Shown: positions 8,337 to 20,200 of the stretch, one piece after another
Numbering within the stretch: position 1 is the stretch's first letter
Layout: each line of letters starts with the position of its first letter
DNA from: JAZKBN01 sp040388605
GTDB lineage: Bacteria > Bacteroidota > Bacteroidia > Cytophagales > Flexibacteraceae
Length of the DNA stretch: 61,789 nucleotides
NCBI GenBank assembly: GCA_040388605.1
Contig: JAZKBN010000057.1
Location: forward strand, 1-61,789
Direction of reading: 5' to 3'
Notes under the pieces: generated by a model
What the model was told of the DNA's origin: nothing
Databases searched by the model: none
Seen by the model: only the letters and a program-made list of their open reading frames with translations
Program-made: the position numbers and the translations under genes

Positions 8337-8654
8337 TTAAAATCGGCCTTGCGCCTGCGCCGGTTTTGGTTTTCTGCCGGTTTTAGGCCTTGATTTTATT
8401 GCATCGGGGCGGGCCTGCACCTGCCTGGCATTCAAAAATTCAGATAACGCTGTTTCAATAACCTGCTGTTGCGTAAGGCCGTTCCAGTAGCAATAGTCTT
8501 TCATCATCTCGGCCATACTTACTGAAAGGGGAGATGATATTCGAATAGTGGCTTCTGCGCTTTCGGTTTTGGCGGCAGTTTCAACGGCCGGGTTCATTTC
8601 AGGCAGTGGTTCAAACCTGCTCCTGAAATCCTTTTTTGTTTTAGCGGCTGACAT
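8337..8654 (-). CDS. Ribbon-helix-helix DNA-binding protein, probable partition partner of ParA
   Basis: The product is 105 aa. A disordered basic N-terminus (AAKTKKDFRSRFEP) is followed at ~35-80 by a short strand (EATIRISSPLSVSM) and two helices (AEMMKDYCYWNGLT, QQQVIETALSEFLNAR). This is the ribbon-helix-helix pattern of small centromere-binding proteins and of antitoxin-type repressors. The C-terminal 25 residues are basic and Pro-rich. The gene lies downstream of parA on the same strand, after a 179-bp gap that holds its own palindromic operator (8741-8756). Short RHH proteins next to a ParA without an N-terminal HTH are typical of type Ib partition systems, so I infer that it binds the palindromes and recruits ParA. 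No toxin gene is adjacent. Confidence 0.7.
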   Translation of the reverse strand: MSAAKTKKDFRSRFEPLPEMNPAVETAAKTESAEATIRISSPLSVSMAEMMKDYCYWNGLTQQQVIETALSEFLNARQVQARPDAIKSRPKTGRKPKPAQAQGRF

Positions 8655-8690
8655 GTATACAGGCAGCTTTAAAATATTGCCGCCGATACA

Positions 8691-8760
8691 AATATAACGG
8701 TTATAATAATTATATAAGATATATTAATTGATTTAAAAACAACAGTTATAACTGTTATAA
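8691..8760. promoter_or_regulatory. Operator/centromere-type palindromes upstream of the RHH gene
   Basis: A perfect 16-bp palindrome, AACAGTTATAACTGTT, lies at 8741-8756. A second, looser inverted repeat (ATAACGGTTAT) lies at 8694-8704, separated from it by an AT-rich spacer. The unit is the same as that upstream of parA (9680-9695). The site lies 37-106 bp before the RHH start codon, as expected for autoregulation by the RHH protein and/or plasmid partition. Confidence 0.65.
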
Positions 8761-8833
8761 TACATTTCCCCTCATGTCGCTATATTTACTACAGGGCAGC
8801 TGCATGATAATGCCGGCTTCAATCTGATACCGT

Positions 8834-9610
8834 TCAGGCTTTTTTGTCTTTTAGCCTGTTTAAAATTTCATCGCAGAGGGCCATATAGTCTTTGGCCCCG
8901 TTGCTCCCCGGAGAGTAATCGAATATAGATCGGTTCATGGCCTGGGCTTCGCTTAAGGCTATATTATCGCGTATATAAGTTTTCAGGAAATAATCGCCGA
9001 GCTGTTCGGTGGCTTCGCTTATCAGGTCGTTGCTCAGGTTTTTCCTTACCCTTGGGTTATATCTTGTTGCGAAAACCCCGCCCAGGTCGCAGCCTGCCAT
9101 ACGGTGAATTTCGCGCGAGAAACCGAGGAAGTTTTTCAGACCTTCATAGCTCAGGTATTCTGCCTGCAGGGGCACAAAATAAAGGTCGCAGGCATTCAGT
9201 GCCACCCGCGTAAGTGCCGAAAGGGCAGGGGGGCAATCGGCAATTACATAGTCGAAAGATGAAGCGGCTCCGGAATCCTGTAAAGCGAACCTGAGATTGG
9301 CCGGGTAAACGTTGCTGTTTTTAATACTGTCTTCCTGGGCTATCAGGTTACTTCCGGCAGGTACCAGGCTTATGCGCTCTGCAACATTTAAAACCACCTC
9401 TGCCAATCCCGATTTAGCCATCAGGAAATCGCCGCTGTTAGGTTGCGCAGGCTGTGTGCGTATGCCGAAGCTTCTTGTAAGGCTGGCCTGCGCATCCAGA
9501 TCAATGAGCAGAACGCGAGCTCCTTTTTTAGCCAGGGCGGCTCCCAGGTTCTGTACGGTGGTGGTTTTTCCTACCCCCCCTTTGTTATTGACTACTGTAA
9601 AAACCCTCAT
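8834..9610 (-). CDS. parA: ParA-type partition ATPase
   Basis: The product is 258 aa from the ATG at 9610-9608. The frame is open upstream to 9703, but the extra 31 residues run through the operator palindromes and precede the conserved start, so they are excluded. The N-terminus MRVFTVVNNKGGVGKTTTVQ carries the deviant Walker A motif (KGGVGKTT, residues 10-17). Walker A' follows in LLIDLDAQASLT, and the Walker B region in FDYVIADCPPALSALT. The length and the lack of an N-terminal helix-turn-helix fit type Ib ParA. The protein would drive segregation of this replicon together with the RHH protein downstream. It is likely autoregulated or RHH-regulated through the palindromes at 9680-9765. This is one of the firmest calls in the window. 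Confidence 0.93.
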   Translation of the reverse strand: MRVFTVVNNKGGVGKTTTVQNLGAALAKKGARVLLIDLDAQASLTRSFGIRTQPAQPNSGDFLMAKSGLAEVVLNVAERISLVPAGSNLIAQEDSIKNSNVYPANLRFALQDSGAASSFDYVIADCPPALSALTRVALNACDLYFVPLQAEYLSYEGLKNFLGFSREIHRMAGCDLGGVFATRYNPRVRKNLSNDLISEATEQLGDYFLKTYIRDNIALSEAQAMNRSIFDYSPGSNGAKDYMALCDEILNRLKDKKA

Positions 9611-9679
9611 CAGAATTTTGTGCCCCTGCCGGGCCTGTAAATAGGTAAAACTGCTTAAAGCGCTAATATATGGTTTTTG

Positions 9680-9765
9680 AACTGTTATAACAGTTATAAT
9701 CATTTATTCAGATACTATACATATAACAGTTATAATTGTTATATGTATTATAACTGTTATAATAC
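9680..9765. promoter_or_regulatory. Triple palindrome cluster upstream of parA (putative parS/operator)
   Basis: Three AT-rich palindromes lie back to back. A perfect 16-mer, AACTGTTATAACAGTT, occupies 9680-9695. A 30-bp near-perfect palindrome occupies 9718-9747 (arms TACATATAACA / TGTTATATGTA, with one mismatched pair in the centre). A 21-bp palindrome occupies 9745-9765 (arms GTATTATAAC / GTTATAATAC around T9755). The shared unit is TAAC(A/T)GTTA. They sit 70-155 bp before the parA ATG and probably combine the promoter operator with the partition site. Confidence 0.7.
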
Positions 9766-9790
9766 AAACATGAAATCATCCCTGTAATTT

Positions 9791-10036
9791 TCAGGATAGA
9801 ACGGTTTTGGCAAGGCTTAAGCACATCTCCCGGGTAAGAAAAACCGTACGATTTTCGCGTCGGTATTTTGAAAGTTCAGATTTGGTATAAGGCTCGCTGT
9901 GTTCTATATAATTTGGCAGAAGGGCTATGTCCCCAAATCGACTTGAGTTACCCCGGAGCTGCCGATTTAAAGGGTTTAAGCATTTAATAAGACCGCAGGG
10001 CTTATTAAATATTGTACTTATCAGCGCTTTTGGCAT
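9791..10036 (-). CDS. Small hypothetical ORF next to the partition locus
   Basis: The product is 81 aa with no recognised family. It is basic with a few Cys; the C-terminal half (YTKSELSKYRRENRTVFLTR) could form helices. I see no Shine-Dalgarno-like sequence before the ATG. The only support is position: it is codirectional with parA, and a half copy of the partition motif (TAACTGTTATA, 10061-10071) lies 25 bp upstream of its start, as at parA and the RHH gene. It may well not be translated. Confidence 0.25.
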   Translation of the reverse strand: MPKALISTIFNKPCGLIKCLNPLNRQLRGNSSRFGDIALLPNYIEHSEPYTKSELSKYRRENRTVFLTREMCLSLAKTVLS

Positions 10037-11238
10037 GCTGGGCTAAGGGTAATATTCTTGTAACTGTTATATGTATAATAAAAGCATCAATATTTTCGGG
10101 AACAGCTTCAGGAACCATTACATGAATATATTGGTATAAATACCTGTTAAATAGTATCTTACTTATATTAGCTGCCTGGTTGCGGCATGTAATTTTTTAT
10201 CATTTATTGCAGAATATAGCAAAGTGTGCCGGCTTAAACAAAAGCTAATAATATTTTAATATACAGCCTTTTAAGTGCTCTGTATTCATATCGGTCCCAC
10301 AGAATATAATTTTTCTTTAGCTTCAATCTGAAAAATAATCATCTGGATTTTTGAAATTTAAAATCAATGGTTTATATTTGTTTGGCGGAAGAACAGGTAG
10401 AATCCACCGTTTTATGGGCGCCCCCAAGGGAAACCTGCAAAAAACAGTTTGCGCAGGATGGGGACCTTACTAAAATGCTGCCTTATTCAGTTCTTGCCGT
10501 GATTGGAATTTCATTGATTTGCGGCCTCTGCGGCCAACAGCTTCTAAGCGGAAAGCGTTATTAATTTCTCTTAAGATACTGCCGAGTTTATTTATTGCCT
10601 TGGCTGCTTTTATTCATTTGACGGTGAATACTATCGGCTCTTCAGGTTTTGGTGCAGGCGCTTTATTCATGTGACGGTGAAAAAAGTTCCGGGCTGCTAA
10701 AATCATTTCCTGCTCTTATTTCATGTGACGATGAAGCAAGGCAGAAGAATACAGTTCAGGGCCTTTTGTTCATGTGACGCTGAGCAAGACATTCCTTCAA
10801 ATTCGCTTACCTGTTGTGTTCTTTTGACGATGAACCGGCACGGAGCACAAATTCCGCTTATTACCTCCTGTTTCATTTAAAGATGAAACTTACGCGGGTA
10901 CTGCCGCCTGCTCTGCTTATATCTGTTTTCATTTTGACGGTGAAACAGACTTGGGGCCCGGCATATTTGCTGAATCAGAAATATTTAAGCATGCCCTCGG
11001 AAAGGGAACCTTTGGCATGGTCTCATATAAGAATTGCAGGTAAAGCGCTTTTACCTGTTACTCCATAATTAAAGCATATTAAAGCATCAGCATACCAGGT
11101 ATTTTAGAACACGGGCACCGAGGGAATCTTCGGGGGCCGTTTCGTACTTATATGCCTGCCGGTGTTTACAGCATTACGCCTATGAGTTCGGCAAAAATTA
11201 AAACCATACAGTATTCAATTTCAACAAACAATAATCCG
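10037..11238. other. Gene-poor 1.2-kb stretch upstream of giant A
   Basis: I find no convincing gene. It holds a half partition motif at 10061-10071, an AT-rich segment to about 10370, a seven-copy spaced repeat at 10613-10944, and the leader of giant A. A 65-codon frame at 10367-10564 has one possible membrane segment (YSVLAVIGISLICGLCG) but no other support. An 84-codon frame at 10814-11068 runs through the repeat copies and is probably chance. The length and repeat content suggest regulation, a centromere or a recombination region rather than coding. Confidence 0.6.
10613..10944 (+). repeat. Seven-copy spaced element TTCATnTGACGnTGAA, ~53-bp period
   Basis: Copies start at 10613, 10666, 10720, 10769, 10819, 10872 and 10928. 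The first two are TTCATTTGACGGTGAA and TTCATGTGACGGTGAA; later copies vary at one to four positions, and the last has one extra T. Start-to-start distances are 53, 54, 49, 50, 53 and 56 bp. The spacers are not similar to each other. Each copy has TTCA and TGAA at its ends, a weak dyad. The spacing is not a multiple of three, so it is not a coding repeat. It lies 295-626 bp before the giant A start. Confidence 0.75.
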
Positions 11239-14200
11239 ATGATTCAATCCCTACTGTTTACGAGGCGATTTGGGCGTTCATCTGCAGATTCAGGCAACAG
11301 CCCGAATAAGTGGAGAAATATGCTTGTGCCGCTTTTGTTTGTTTTGGCTCTGTTTACCGGTAGCCAAAGCTACGGGCAAACTTACATTTCCCAGGAATTT
11401 GATACGCAGTTTGCTCCAATGGCTGATGGTGTGGCGGGTCCTGGCCCACGGGGCGATGCCAACACTATTCCTGCAAACAGCGCAGGAAACTGGACGCAAA
11501 CGCGAACCGGTAAGCTTACAGTACCGGAATTGTATTCTACCGGTATTACCGGCGGCGCCAGGGATTTCTTAAGGATAACAGCGGTACCCGGCGGTACTTA
11601 TGTCTGTAATGATTTTGAAGCCAATGGTTATATAAATGCCGCGGTAAGAAACACAACCAGCAGCCCGGTGGCAATCCCGAATTCAAGCAGCGGCAGCGGA
11701 ACCTATGCAGCATGGTTTAACGACTATAATGCAAACGGAACCCAAAGCCGCCAGATTGAAACGCCGGCATTTAACTCTGTAGGCGGAACAGGCATACTTC
11801 GTTGCGGCTTTTATTATGTATACGGCGGGTCTGCCACGGCATGCAGTCTAATGGTTTCAACTGATAACGGGACTAACTGGACCTTTTTGTCTGCTTTAGG
11901 AGCAAGCACAGTTGCTGTCAGTGCATTTTCACAGAAATATATAGCTGTACCCAACAGCTACAGATCTGCGCAAATGAAGCTGGCCATTAAGATTACAGCT
12001 ACTTACGGGTCTTATGACCTCTTTATAGATAAGTTTACTGTAGATGAGTACACTCCCGGCACCTTTACTGCAAAAGCAGGAAACGAAGGTTACAACCGCT
12101 GGAGCGCAGCGTGCGCATGGGTGGATGGTGTGGTTCCTACCACAAACGGTCTTGATAATGTTGTTGTACCATCAGGCACAACTATGATTTTAGATGCGGC
12201 AGCCTCGGTAAATAACCTTACTGTTTCAGGTTCGCTTAAAGCAAGTGCTGGTTCAGCAAAAACAATTACTGTGGGCGGTACTTTAACCGTAAATTCCGGT
12301 GGTGCTTTCGATTTGTTTCCAACCACTTCTACAACTACTACCAATGCCTGCTCGGCTGCTTCTTTATCTACAGCCGGTACAGCCAACCAAACTTACACTT
12401 TAAACAATGTGGTTAACGCGGGTACAATTACCGTATCTGCAGCAAGCACGGTTACAAACAACTTCAACGTAAACGGTAACATTGATAACACCGGCGGAAC
12501 TTTTACGCTCAATCTTGGTTCTTCAACCCGTTTGACTTTAGGCGGTACCGCGGCTACTACAATCAGCGGCAACGGGCTTATCCTGAATACAATTACTGTT
12601 AACAATGCCGCAGGCGTAACCGCTAACGTTCCTATTACAACCAGGAGTACAACAGGCACAGCTCTTACCCTTACAGCGGGCAAGCTCAACATGGGTTCTA
12701 ACCTGTTCTGGATGGATTACGCAGGTACGGGTTCAACTTACCCTGCTTCAGTTTCATCAGGCCTTACAGCCACTTCATATATTATTGGTAAGGTGCAGTA
12801 CACACTGCCTGCAACAGCAGCTCAAAGCCGTACATTCCCTATTGGTGATGCAACAGGGTCGCGTAACATAAGTGTAAATACCTTAGCCACGGTTGCGGCA
12901 GGTACTACCATTGCCGCTGAAATTGTGGCAAAGTCAACAACTCCTACATTCACAACACCTGTCCAGGTGTTATTCGGTACCAGGGCTTATAAAATAACAT
13001 CCTCGGTAACTAATCCTTTCATCTCAACCAGTACCATTGCTATCGGAGCAGGTGCTGAGGATGTGGCTACCATGAGCGGCAGCAATGCTGAACTTGTTAT
13101 AGCATCCTCTTCAGCTGCCGATGGGCCTTATGCAAATTACGGAAGCACAGCTACCGGTACCTCTCCGCCTTCAGGCACCTTTACGCTTACAAGCAGCTTA
13201 ACACCTGCCGCAATTACATCGGGAGCGTATTTTGCTATGGCAACCACATCTCTGCCGGCATTTATTTCTGCGGTAACAGTTGATAATACATTTAGCGCAA
13301 CTGTGGTTCCATCTGCCACAAACCAAAACATACTGCACTTTGTAGTAAAAACAGGCGCAGCTACCAGGGGTACTTATACATTAACAGGCGTTACCCTGAC
13401 AGGTAACAACCAGGTAGATGCCGATATAGCCAATGTGAAGCTTTGGTCTACTACAGGTGCTACTTATACCTCACCAACGCTGCTTAGCACAGGTACCATC
13501 ACTTTCAGTGGCGGCACACCTGTTACGGGCGGCTTTGCAGGCGGTACCGCAACAATAACCGGTCTTACAAAAGCGCTTGCCACAGCAGCAGGAGCTACTA
13601 CTGATTCGCATTTTTGGGTAACGTATGACATAGCAGCAACCACGGTTGGTTCAACCATAGGCGCACAGCTTGGGGTGGGGGCTCTTACAATTACAGCAGC
13701 AGGAGCAGCTACAGCTGCTGGCACACAGCCTTCTTCACTGCTAACGCCGAGTGCGAATCCCACCCGCACAATTGTGCTGCCAATGAGTTATTCAAGCGAG
13801 TCAGCAGCGCTAAGCGCAGGTCTTACAAATGGTGCAAATGCAGCATCGGGCAGCAGTGCCAATATGCTTGACATGGTTGTGAATATGGACAATTCAAACG
13901 GTCATACCGGAATTGTTAACGCAACTGTGTTTAGCTTTAACCTGGGCAGCGGTACTTATGCTACCACTACCCCGGGAGATATAACAGCAGCTAACCTTTA
14001 TTACAGTGCCACACCTGATTTTGCGAGCCCTACCTTGTTTGGTACAAAGGCAACGCCTACAGGTAGTTATACCATAACCGGTACACAGGCACTTGCTAAC
14101 GGGGCTAATTATTTCCGCTTGGTGTACACGCTAAGCACAAGTGCGGCTAACTACAACTTCCTGGGAGCCGAATTCTTAGGTGCTACGGTTAACGGGGCAG

Positions 14201-17200
14201 CGCAGGCTTACAGTTCAACACCATCTGTATACAGAACGGTGTACAATGCGCCGGCAGCCGTAACAGAGAATTTTGAAACCACAATTCCGAATGTAGGTTG
14301 GAGCCTGGGCACCAGTGGAGGCAATTATACCAATAACTGGGCTAATGCCACCTCTTCCAGCGCTCCAACTGTGTCGGTAGATGCTACCAATAATACAACG
14401 AGCACTAAATTTGCCAGGGTGGCCTATAATTCTTCTTTTGTTGGTACCGCTGATTTAATAAGCCCTTTGTTCGATGTTACAAATAAGGGTGCAAACCCGA
14501 CTAATGTAACTTTTTGGTATTTCAGGGAATCAACAACATCATACCCGCTTGAGCATTTGGAGGTGTGGGCAGCAACCTCACCGCCGGTAGCTACGGCTGC
14601 GCTTACCGGTTCCACAAAAAACACGTTGTTGCGTGTAATTATGCACGCGGCTACGCTAACCACTTACCCTTCAGGCCTGCCTACAACGTCTGCAGCTAAT
14701 AATGGTGTAACCCCTGCATTTAATAATGGTACCAACTCTACGTATACCGGAACTGAAACAGTAGGCTGGCACCAGTATACTGTAGCTATTCCGGCTACTA
14801 TGAATTCTGGCTATATTGTTTTCAGGGTTAATACCATGGTAAACGGTGAAAACCATTATATTGATGAAGTTTCGATACCCTCTTACCCTCAGGTTGCCGC
14901 ATTCAACCCGGCTTCCTTTACCCCGGAACAGGTAATAGGAGACGGTACTGTTTCACCAAATACAAACAATTCACAAATACTGAAGATACCTGTTGAGATG
15001 ACAGGAGCTTCAGTTCCAATGACTGTTACCGCGTTTAACCTGAGCACAGCCGGTTCTGATCGCCTTAAAATAGGTGCAACCGATGCCGATATTACAAAGG
15101 CTCGTCTTTACTATACAGGTACTACGTCAACGTTTACCGGTATAACACAGACCGATGCAGTGCAGTTTGGTTCAGATGTAACGTCTAATAATACAACCAC
15201 CGGCGCATTTACTATAACCGGTTCAAAGCAACTGCAATCAGGTACCAACTATTTCTGGCTCCTTTATGATATTCCTGCTCTTGCAACAAGTACAGATCCG
15301 GGAAGCGCAGGTTCAGTGCTTTCAAATAAGGTTGATGCGGAACTGACGAGCATTGCGCTTAACAGTGATCGCTTCAATAATAAGGTTCCTACCGTTACGG
15401 CGCCTGCAGGCAAACGCACGGTATTTATACCTATGGCAGTAACTTCAGCAGCTGTGAGCCAACTCAACGGCGGCACACAGGTTGCCCCGGGTGCTACAGG
15501 CGTGCAAACGTTGAAACTAACTGTTAACACTGCCGCCGGTGCTGCTGTTTCTGTATCGAGCGTTGTGTTCAACACAACATCTCTTACTAATGTAAGCGCT
15601 TTAGCTTCTGCCAGGCTGTATTACACAACGGCAAACACATTTTCTTCTGCAACCCAGTTCGGTTCAGCCGTTACATCGTTCACTTCTGCAACTGATTTTA
15701 CTTTTACCTCGGTTGACGGTCAGAATCTGACAGCAGGAGCAAACTACTTCTGGCTTGTTTACGATGTTAAAGGAAGTGCGGTAACGTACAATACAATTGA
15801 CGCATCACTTACCAAATTCGTTTTCGGCGGAACAGATTTTAACGCGGCTTCAACCCCCGCCGTTACCACACCTGACCCTACCGGATTCATACAGGTATTT
15901 ACAAACACCCCGGCCGTAACAGAGCCTTTCGACGCAGCCATACCTAATTCAGGCTGGACCAGGTACGGAAGCTCAGGCAGCAGCTATTTATGGCAGAATA
16001 TGGCCGCCAGTTCAGCTTCGGCTATTCACCCTACTATTGTAAATGATGCAACCGGGAGCACTGCCGGTAACGCAGCATTCTTTAACTCATACAGCTATAC
16101 CAGCGGCTCAGTGGCAGATTTGGTTTCTCCTGTATTGGATATGACCAACCGCGGCTCTAATTCAGCAGCTTACAGTTTCTATATGTACCGCAGCAGCGCA
16201 TATCCTACTAACAGGGATCAGCTGCAGGTTTGGTACAGCCCTACTGCTCCTACCTCAACTACAGTTACACCTTCAGGCGCAACTTTATTATACGTGGTTA
16301 ACCTGAGCACAACCTTAACCGATATACAGTCAGGCCTTCCCGCTACTGCAGCTGAGAACAATGGTTATACCCCATTGGTAGCAGGCGCTGAATCTGTAGG
16401 ATGGCACCAGTATACAGGCACATTGCCGGCCGCATTTACAGGTACAGGTTATGTGTACTTCAGGGGCTTATCAGGCTTTGGCGATAATATTTACCTTGAT
16501 GAAATATTCCTTCCGAATTATGCGCCTGTAATGGCTTTCAGCTCGGCATCTACAACGCCAACGAATTCAGATATTGCTTTGGGGCTTACCAATGCAAGAA
16601 TGCAGCAGATTAAAATATCTGTAACCGGTTCACGCAATCCTATTTCGCTGAGCTCGCTCACCCTGAGTACTTCCGGTACAACCGGCTCGGCCGACATTCT
16701 TAAAGCCAGGGTTTACTCTACAGGTAACAGCGCAACATTTGCAACAACCACCCAGTTCGGTGCGGAAACTGTCCAGACTGCAGGTGCCTTCCCGGCTTCT
16801 TTCACAGCTTCTGGTCCGGCCGCTCTTGTAGCAGGCGACAACTACTTCTGGGTTGTTTATGATGTTACTACTGCCGCAGGTTCAAACAACCATACGGTTG
16901 CGTCAACAGTTACAAACTATGTACTGAGCAGCGCACCAACAACCAATGCCACCCTTACAGGCGGTACTGCAAGCCGTACGCTTAAGACACCAATGACAGT
17001 TGTTTCATCGGCTTTAAGCTACCCGACTGCTGACCCGGTTCTTAAAGGTTCAACCGGTAATGTGATTGCCCTTTACGATTTACAAATGAGCACAGGCGCT
17101 TCTTTGGATCTTACAGCCATTACATTCAATACCACCGGTTCCGATGCGCCCACTACCGATGTTACTACAAGGACATTGGTTAGCACCGGTTCAAGCGCCA

Positions 17201-20200
17201 CTTATAATGCAGGCACAGCCACCCAGTTCGGCACAAGCTTTACCTCTACGCCGATGGCGTTTACAGGAACTTATGCACTTTCTGCGGGTCATAACTACTT
17301 CTGGTTGCTGTACGACATTTCTGCATCAGCTGTAACCGGCGATATTGTTGCCGCTCGTCAAACTGTGGTTAAAATAAACGGCATCACTCCTGATCCTGTT
17401 TCATCTACGCAAACGCCAACCGGCACCCCACGCACAGTATTGCAATCTTATTGCTCAACTGCGTTACAGACCGTGCCTTGCAGCACTTCGGGTAACTACA
17501 TCAAGTCGGTTTCATTAGCAGCCCCTGCTAATTCGCCGAGCACTGTAACTACCCTGAGCAACACGAACAGCAACTGCCCTGCAGGTTCTTCAGGTTACAG
17601 CTACTACCCTGTTAGTGTTACAACGGCTACACTTACTGCCGGTGTTACTTACACCATATCTGTAACGCCTTCAATGGCAGGACAGGTAATAGGCGTTTGG
17701 CTTGATGCTGACCGCAACGGTACTTACGCAGCTTCTGAGTTTACCTTGGTAAGCACTTCAACCACTGCCAACGGAACTGTTACAGCACCTATAACTGTAC
17801 CTTCACTTGCATCGGCAGGCTATACCGGTATTCGTGTTCGTGTGGCAGCCGGTATTTCCGGTACCGATGCCTGTACTTCATTTGCTGAAGGCGAAACAGA
17901 AGAATACATTGTATCTGTTATTGCACCTGCAGCATGTCCGGGTACTCCGGTTGCCGGTACTATTACCGGTACATCTGATGGCTGCGCCGGTTTTGCACCT
18001 GTGTTTACTCTTTCAGGTCAGTCTACCGGCTATACCGGTACCACGCTTACCTTCCAGTGGCAAAGCTCAACCACTTCAGGTTCAGGCTTTACTAACGTTG
18101 GTACTAACAGCGCTACTTATACCGCCCCTTCTACCCTGACCGGCACCACATACTATAAAGTTGTGGCTACCTGTTCAACAGGCGGAACTTCAGCTGAAAC
18201 TCCTGAATTTGCATACACTGTATCTGCTCCTGTTTACGCAGCTCTGCCATATACACAGAGCTTCGAAACCTGGGCTACATCCTGCGGAACTTCAAGCGCG
18301 CCGGCCTCATGGCGTAATAATACAGCCCTTACAGGTGATGCTTCATGGAGAAGGAACGATGATTTAACTGCCTGGACTGCCGCAACTGCAGGAACAGGTG
18401 CTTACTTCCCGTTTGCCAGCGAAGGCAGCAAATCGGCTCGTTTCCACTCAACAGCCACCTCGTCAGCATCAAACTTTGATTTGTACGTTAACCTGGGTAC
18501 CAATGCTGTAATCAAGCGTTTCTCATTTGATTATAACAATGCCGACGGCGCAGATCAACTGGCTGTTTCAATTTCATCTACCGGTTCAGCGCCTTTCACC
18601 AGCCTTGGCACTTTCACCACTGCTGCTGACTGGACCACGCAATCAATACAAATACCGGCTTCATTCACCGGTAACGCAGTTGTTCGTTTTACAGCTACAG
18701 GCCAGTCGAACGCCGCCAACTCTACCGATATAGGACTTGATAACCTTCTTATAGAAGAATCTAACACCTGTACCGGCGCACCTACAGCAGGAACTGTAAC
18801 TTATACCCCTCCTGCAAATCCTTGTTTAACAACCACCGCGGGAAGGACTTATTCTTTAAGTCTTCATGATTATTCAATTGCCGATGGTATTAGCATACAG
18901 TGGAGAAGGTCTACAAACGGTGGTGTTACATTCTCTGACCTGAGCGGTGAAACTTCTCCTATACTGAACGCCTTGGTTCCTTTGGGTTCTTCGCCTTCAA
19001 ATGCGGTTACCTCTTACATTTTCAAAGCGGTGGTTACCTGTACTGCCAGCGGTCAAACTGATGAAATATCTCAGACCATCGTATCAAGCCCGCCTGTGTC
19101 AGGTACTATTACTGCCCCGGCAGGCGCTTGTATCGGCGCAACTGTAGCCCTTACTCCGGCAGGTTTCACAGCAGGCTTATCTTACCAGTGGGAGGTTTCT
19201 GCCACCGGTTCTGAAGGATGGACAAACGCTACCGGTACCGGTGCAACGTCTGCCACGTACACTGCTACTGTAGCCGGTACTATAAAGTACTACCGCATGA
19301 CTACAACCTGCGGACTTAAATTCTCGGCTACCAATGTTGTGGCTGTTACACCCCTGGCGCCTACATACGCAACGCTTCCTTTCATAGAGAACTTCGAAAC
19401 AACCTGGTCAAGCAGGTGTGCAACAAGGGAAATACCTAATGCTGCCTGGTCTCAGACTGCTCCCCTTGCTGTATCGGATCCCGGTGCTTCATGGAGGCGC
19501 GACGATGACGGAGCTTCTGCCGCATGGCCTAACAACAACGGTGTTTATACACCGGGCGGTTCAGTTGGCTCACACTCTGCCAGGTTTAACTCCTGGAATG
19601 CAGATGCCGGCAGTGCAGCTTCAATGTTCCTGTATTTAACCCTGCCGGGAACTGCTGTTAACAGGCAGTTATCGTTCGACTATATTAATACCAGCGGCAC
19701 TGATGCATTGGTTGTTTCAACCTCTCTTGACGGCGGCGCTACCTGGTCTGATGTAGGTACTTACGGAGTAGCGGCAGCCTGGGAGGCTGAAGCTATGGGG
19801 CTTACCGGCATCACTTCAACTTCATTAATCATACGATTCGCTGCCACCAGCGATTATGGTACTACTGATATAGGTATCGACAATGTTGTTGTTGCTGAAG
19901 CATGTAACGGTGCCCAAGCCGGGTCTGTTCCTGCATCTGCATCTTATTGCGGTGCAGCCGTTCAGCTCATTGCTTCAAGCACTGCTTCGAAACCTTTATC
20001 TGCGGGTACAGGTATTGTTTACCAGTGGCAGAAACGTACATCAACAACTCCTGTAACCTGGACTGATGTAACCGATGGCACAGGTGCTAACACTATCACC
20101 TATACTACTCCTGCAGCTCTTACCGGTACAAACTTGTATCGTCTGAAAGTAACCTGTACAACGGGTAATGCCACAGCGTTCTCTGATGCTGTAACCGTTA

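Noticed and set aside
9611..9703. A 31-residue N-terminal extension of ParA.
   Set aside because: It would encode the operator palindrome at 9680-9695, and ParA proteins of this type begin directly before the Walker A motif.
10367..10564. A 65-codon plus-strand frame with one hydrophobic segment.
   Set aside because: It has no clear ribosome binding site, no neighbours and no family resemblance; a single hydrophobic run in a short frame is weak evidence.
10613..10944. The spaced repeats as a CRISPR array.
   Set aside because: The repeat is only 16 bp and degenerate, spacing varies from 49 to 56 bp, and there are no cas genes.
10814..11068. An 84-codon plus-strand frame.
   Set aside because: It runs through three copies of the spaced DNA repeat, so its sequence is explained by the repeat rather than by coding.
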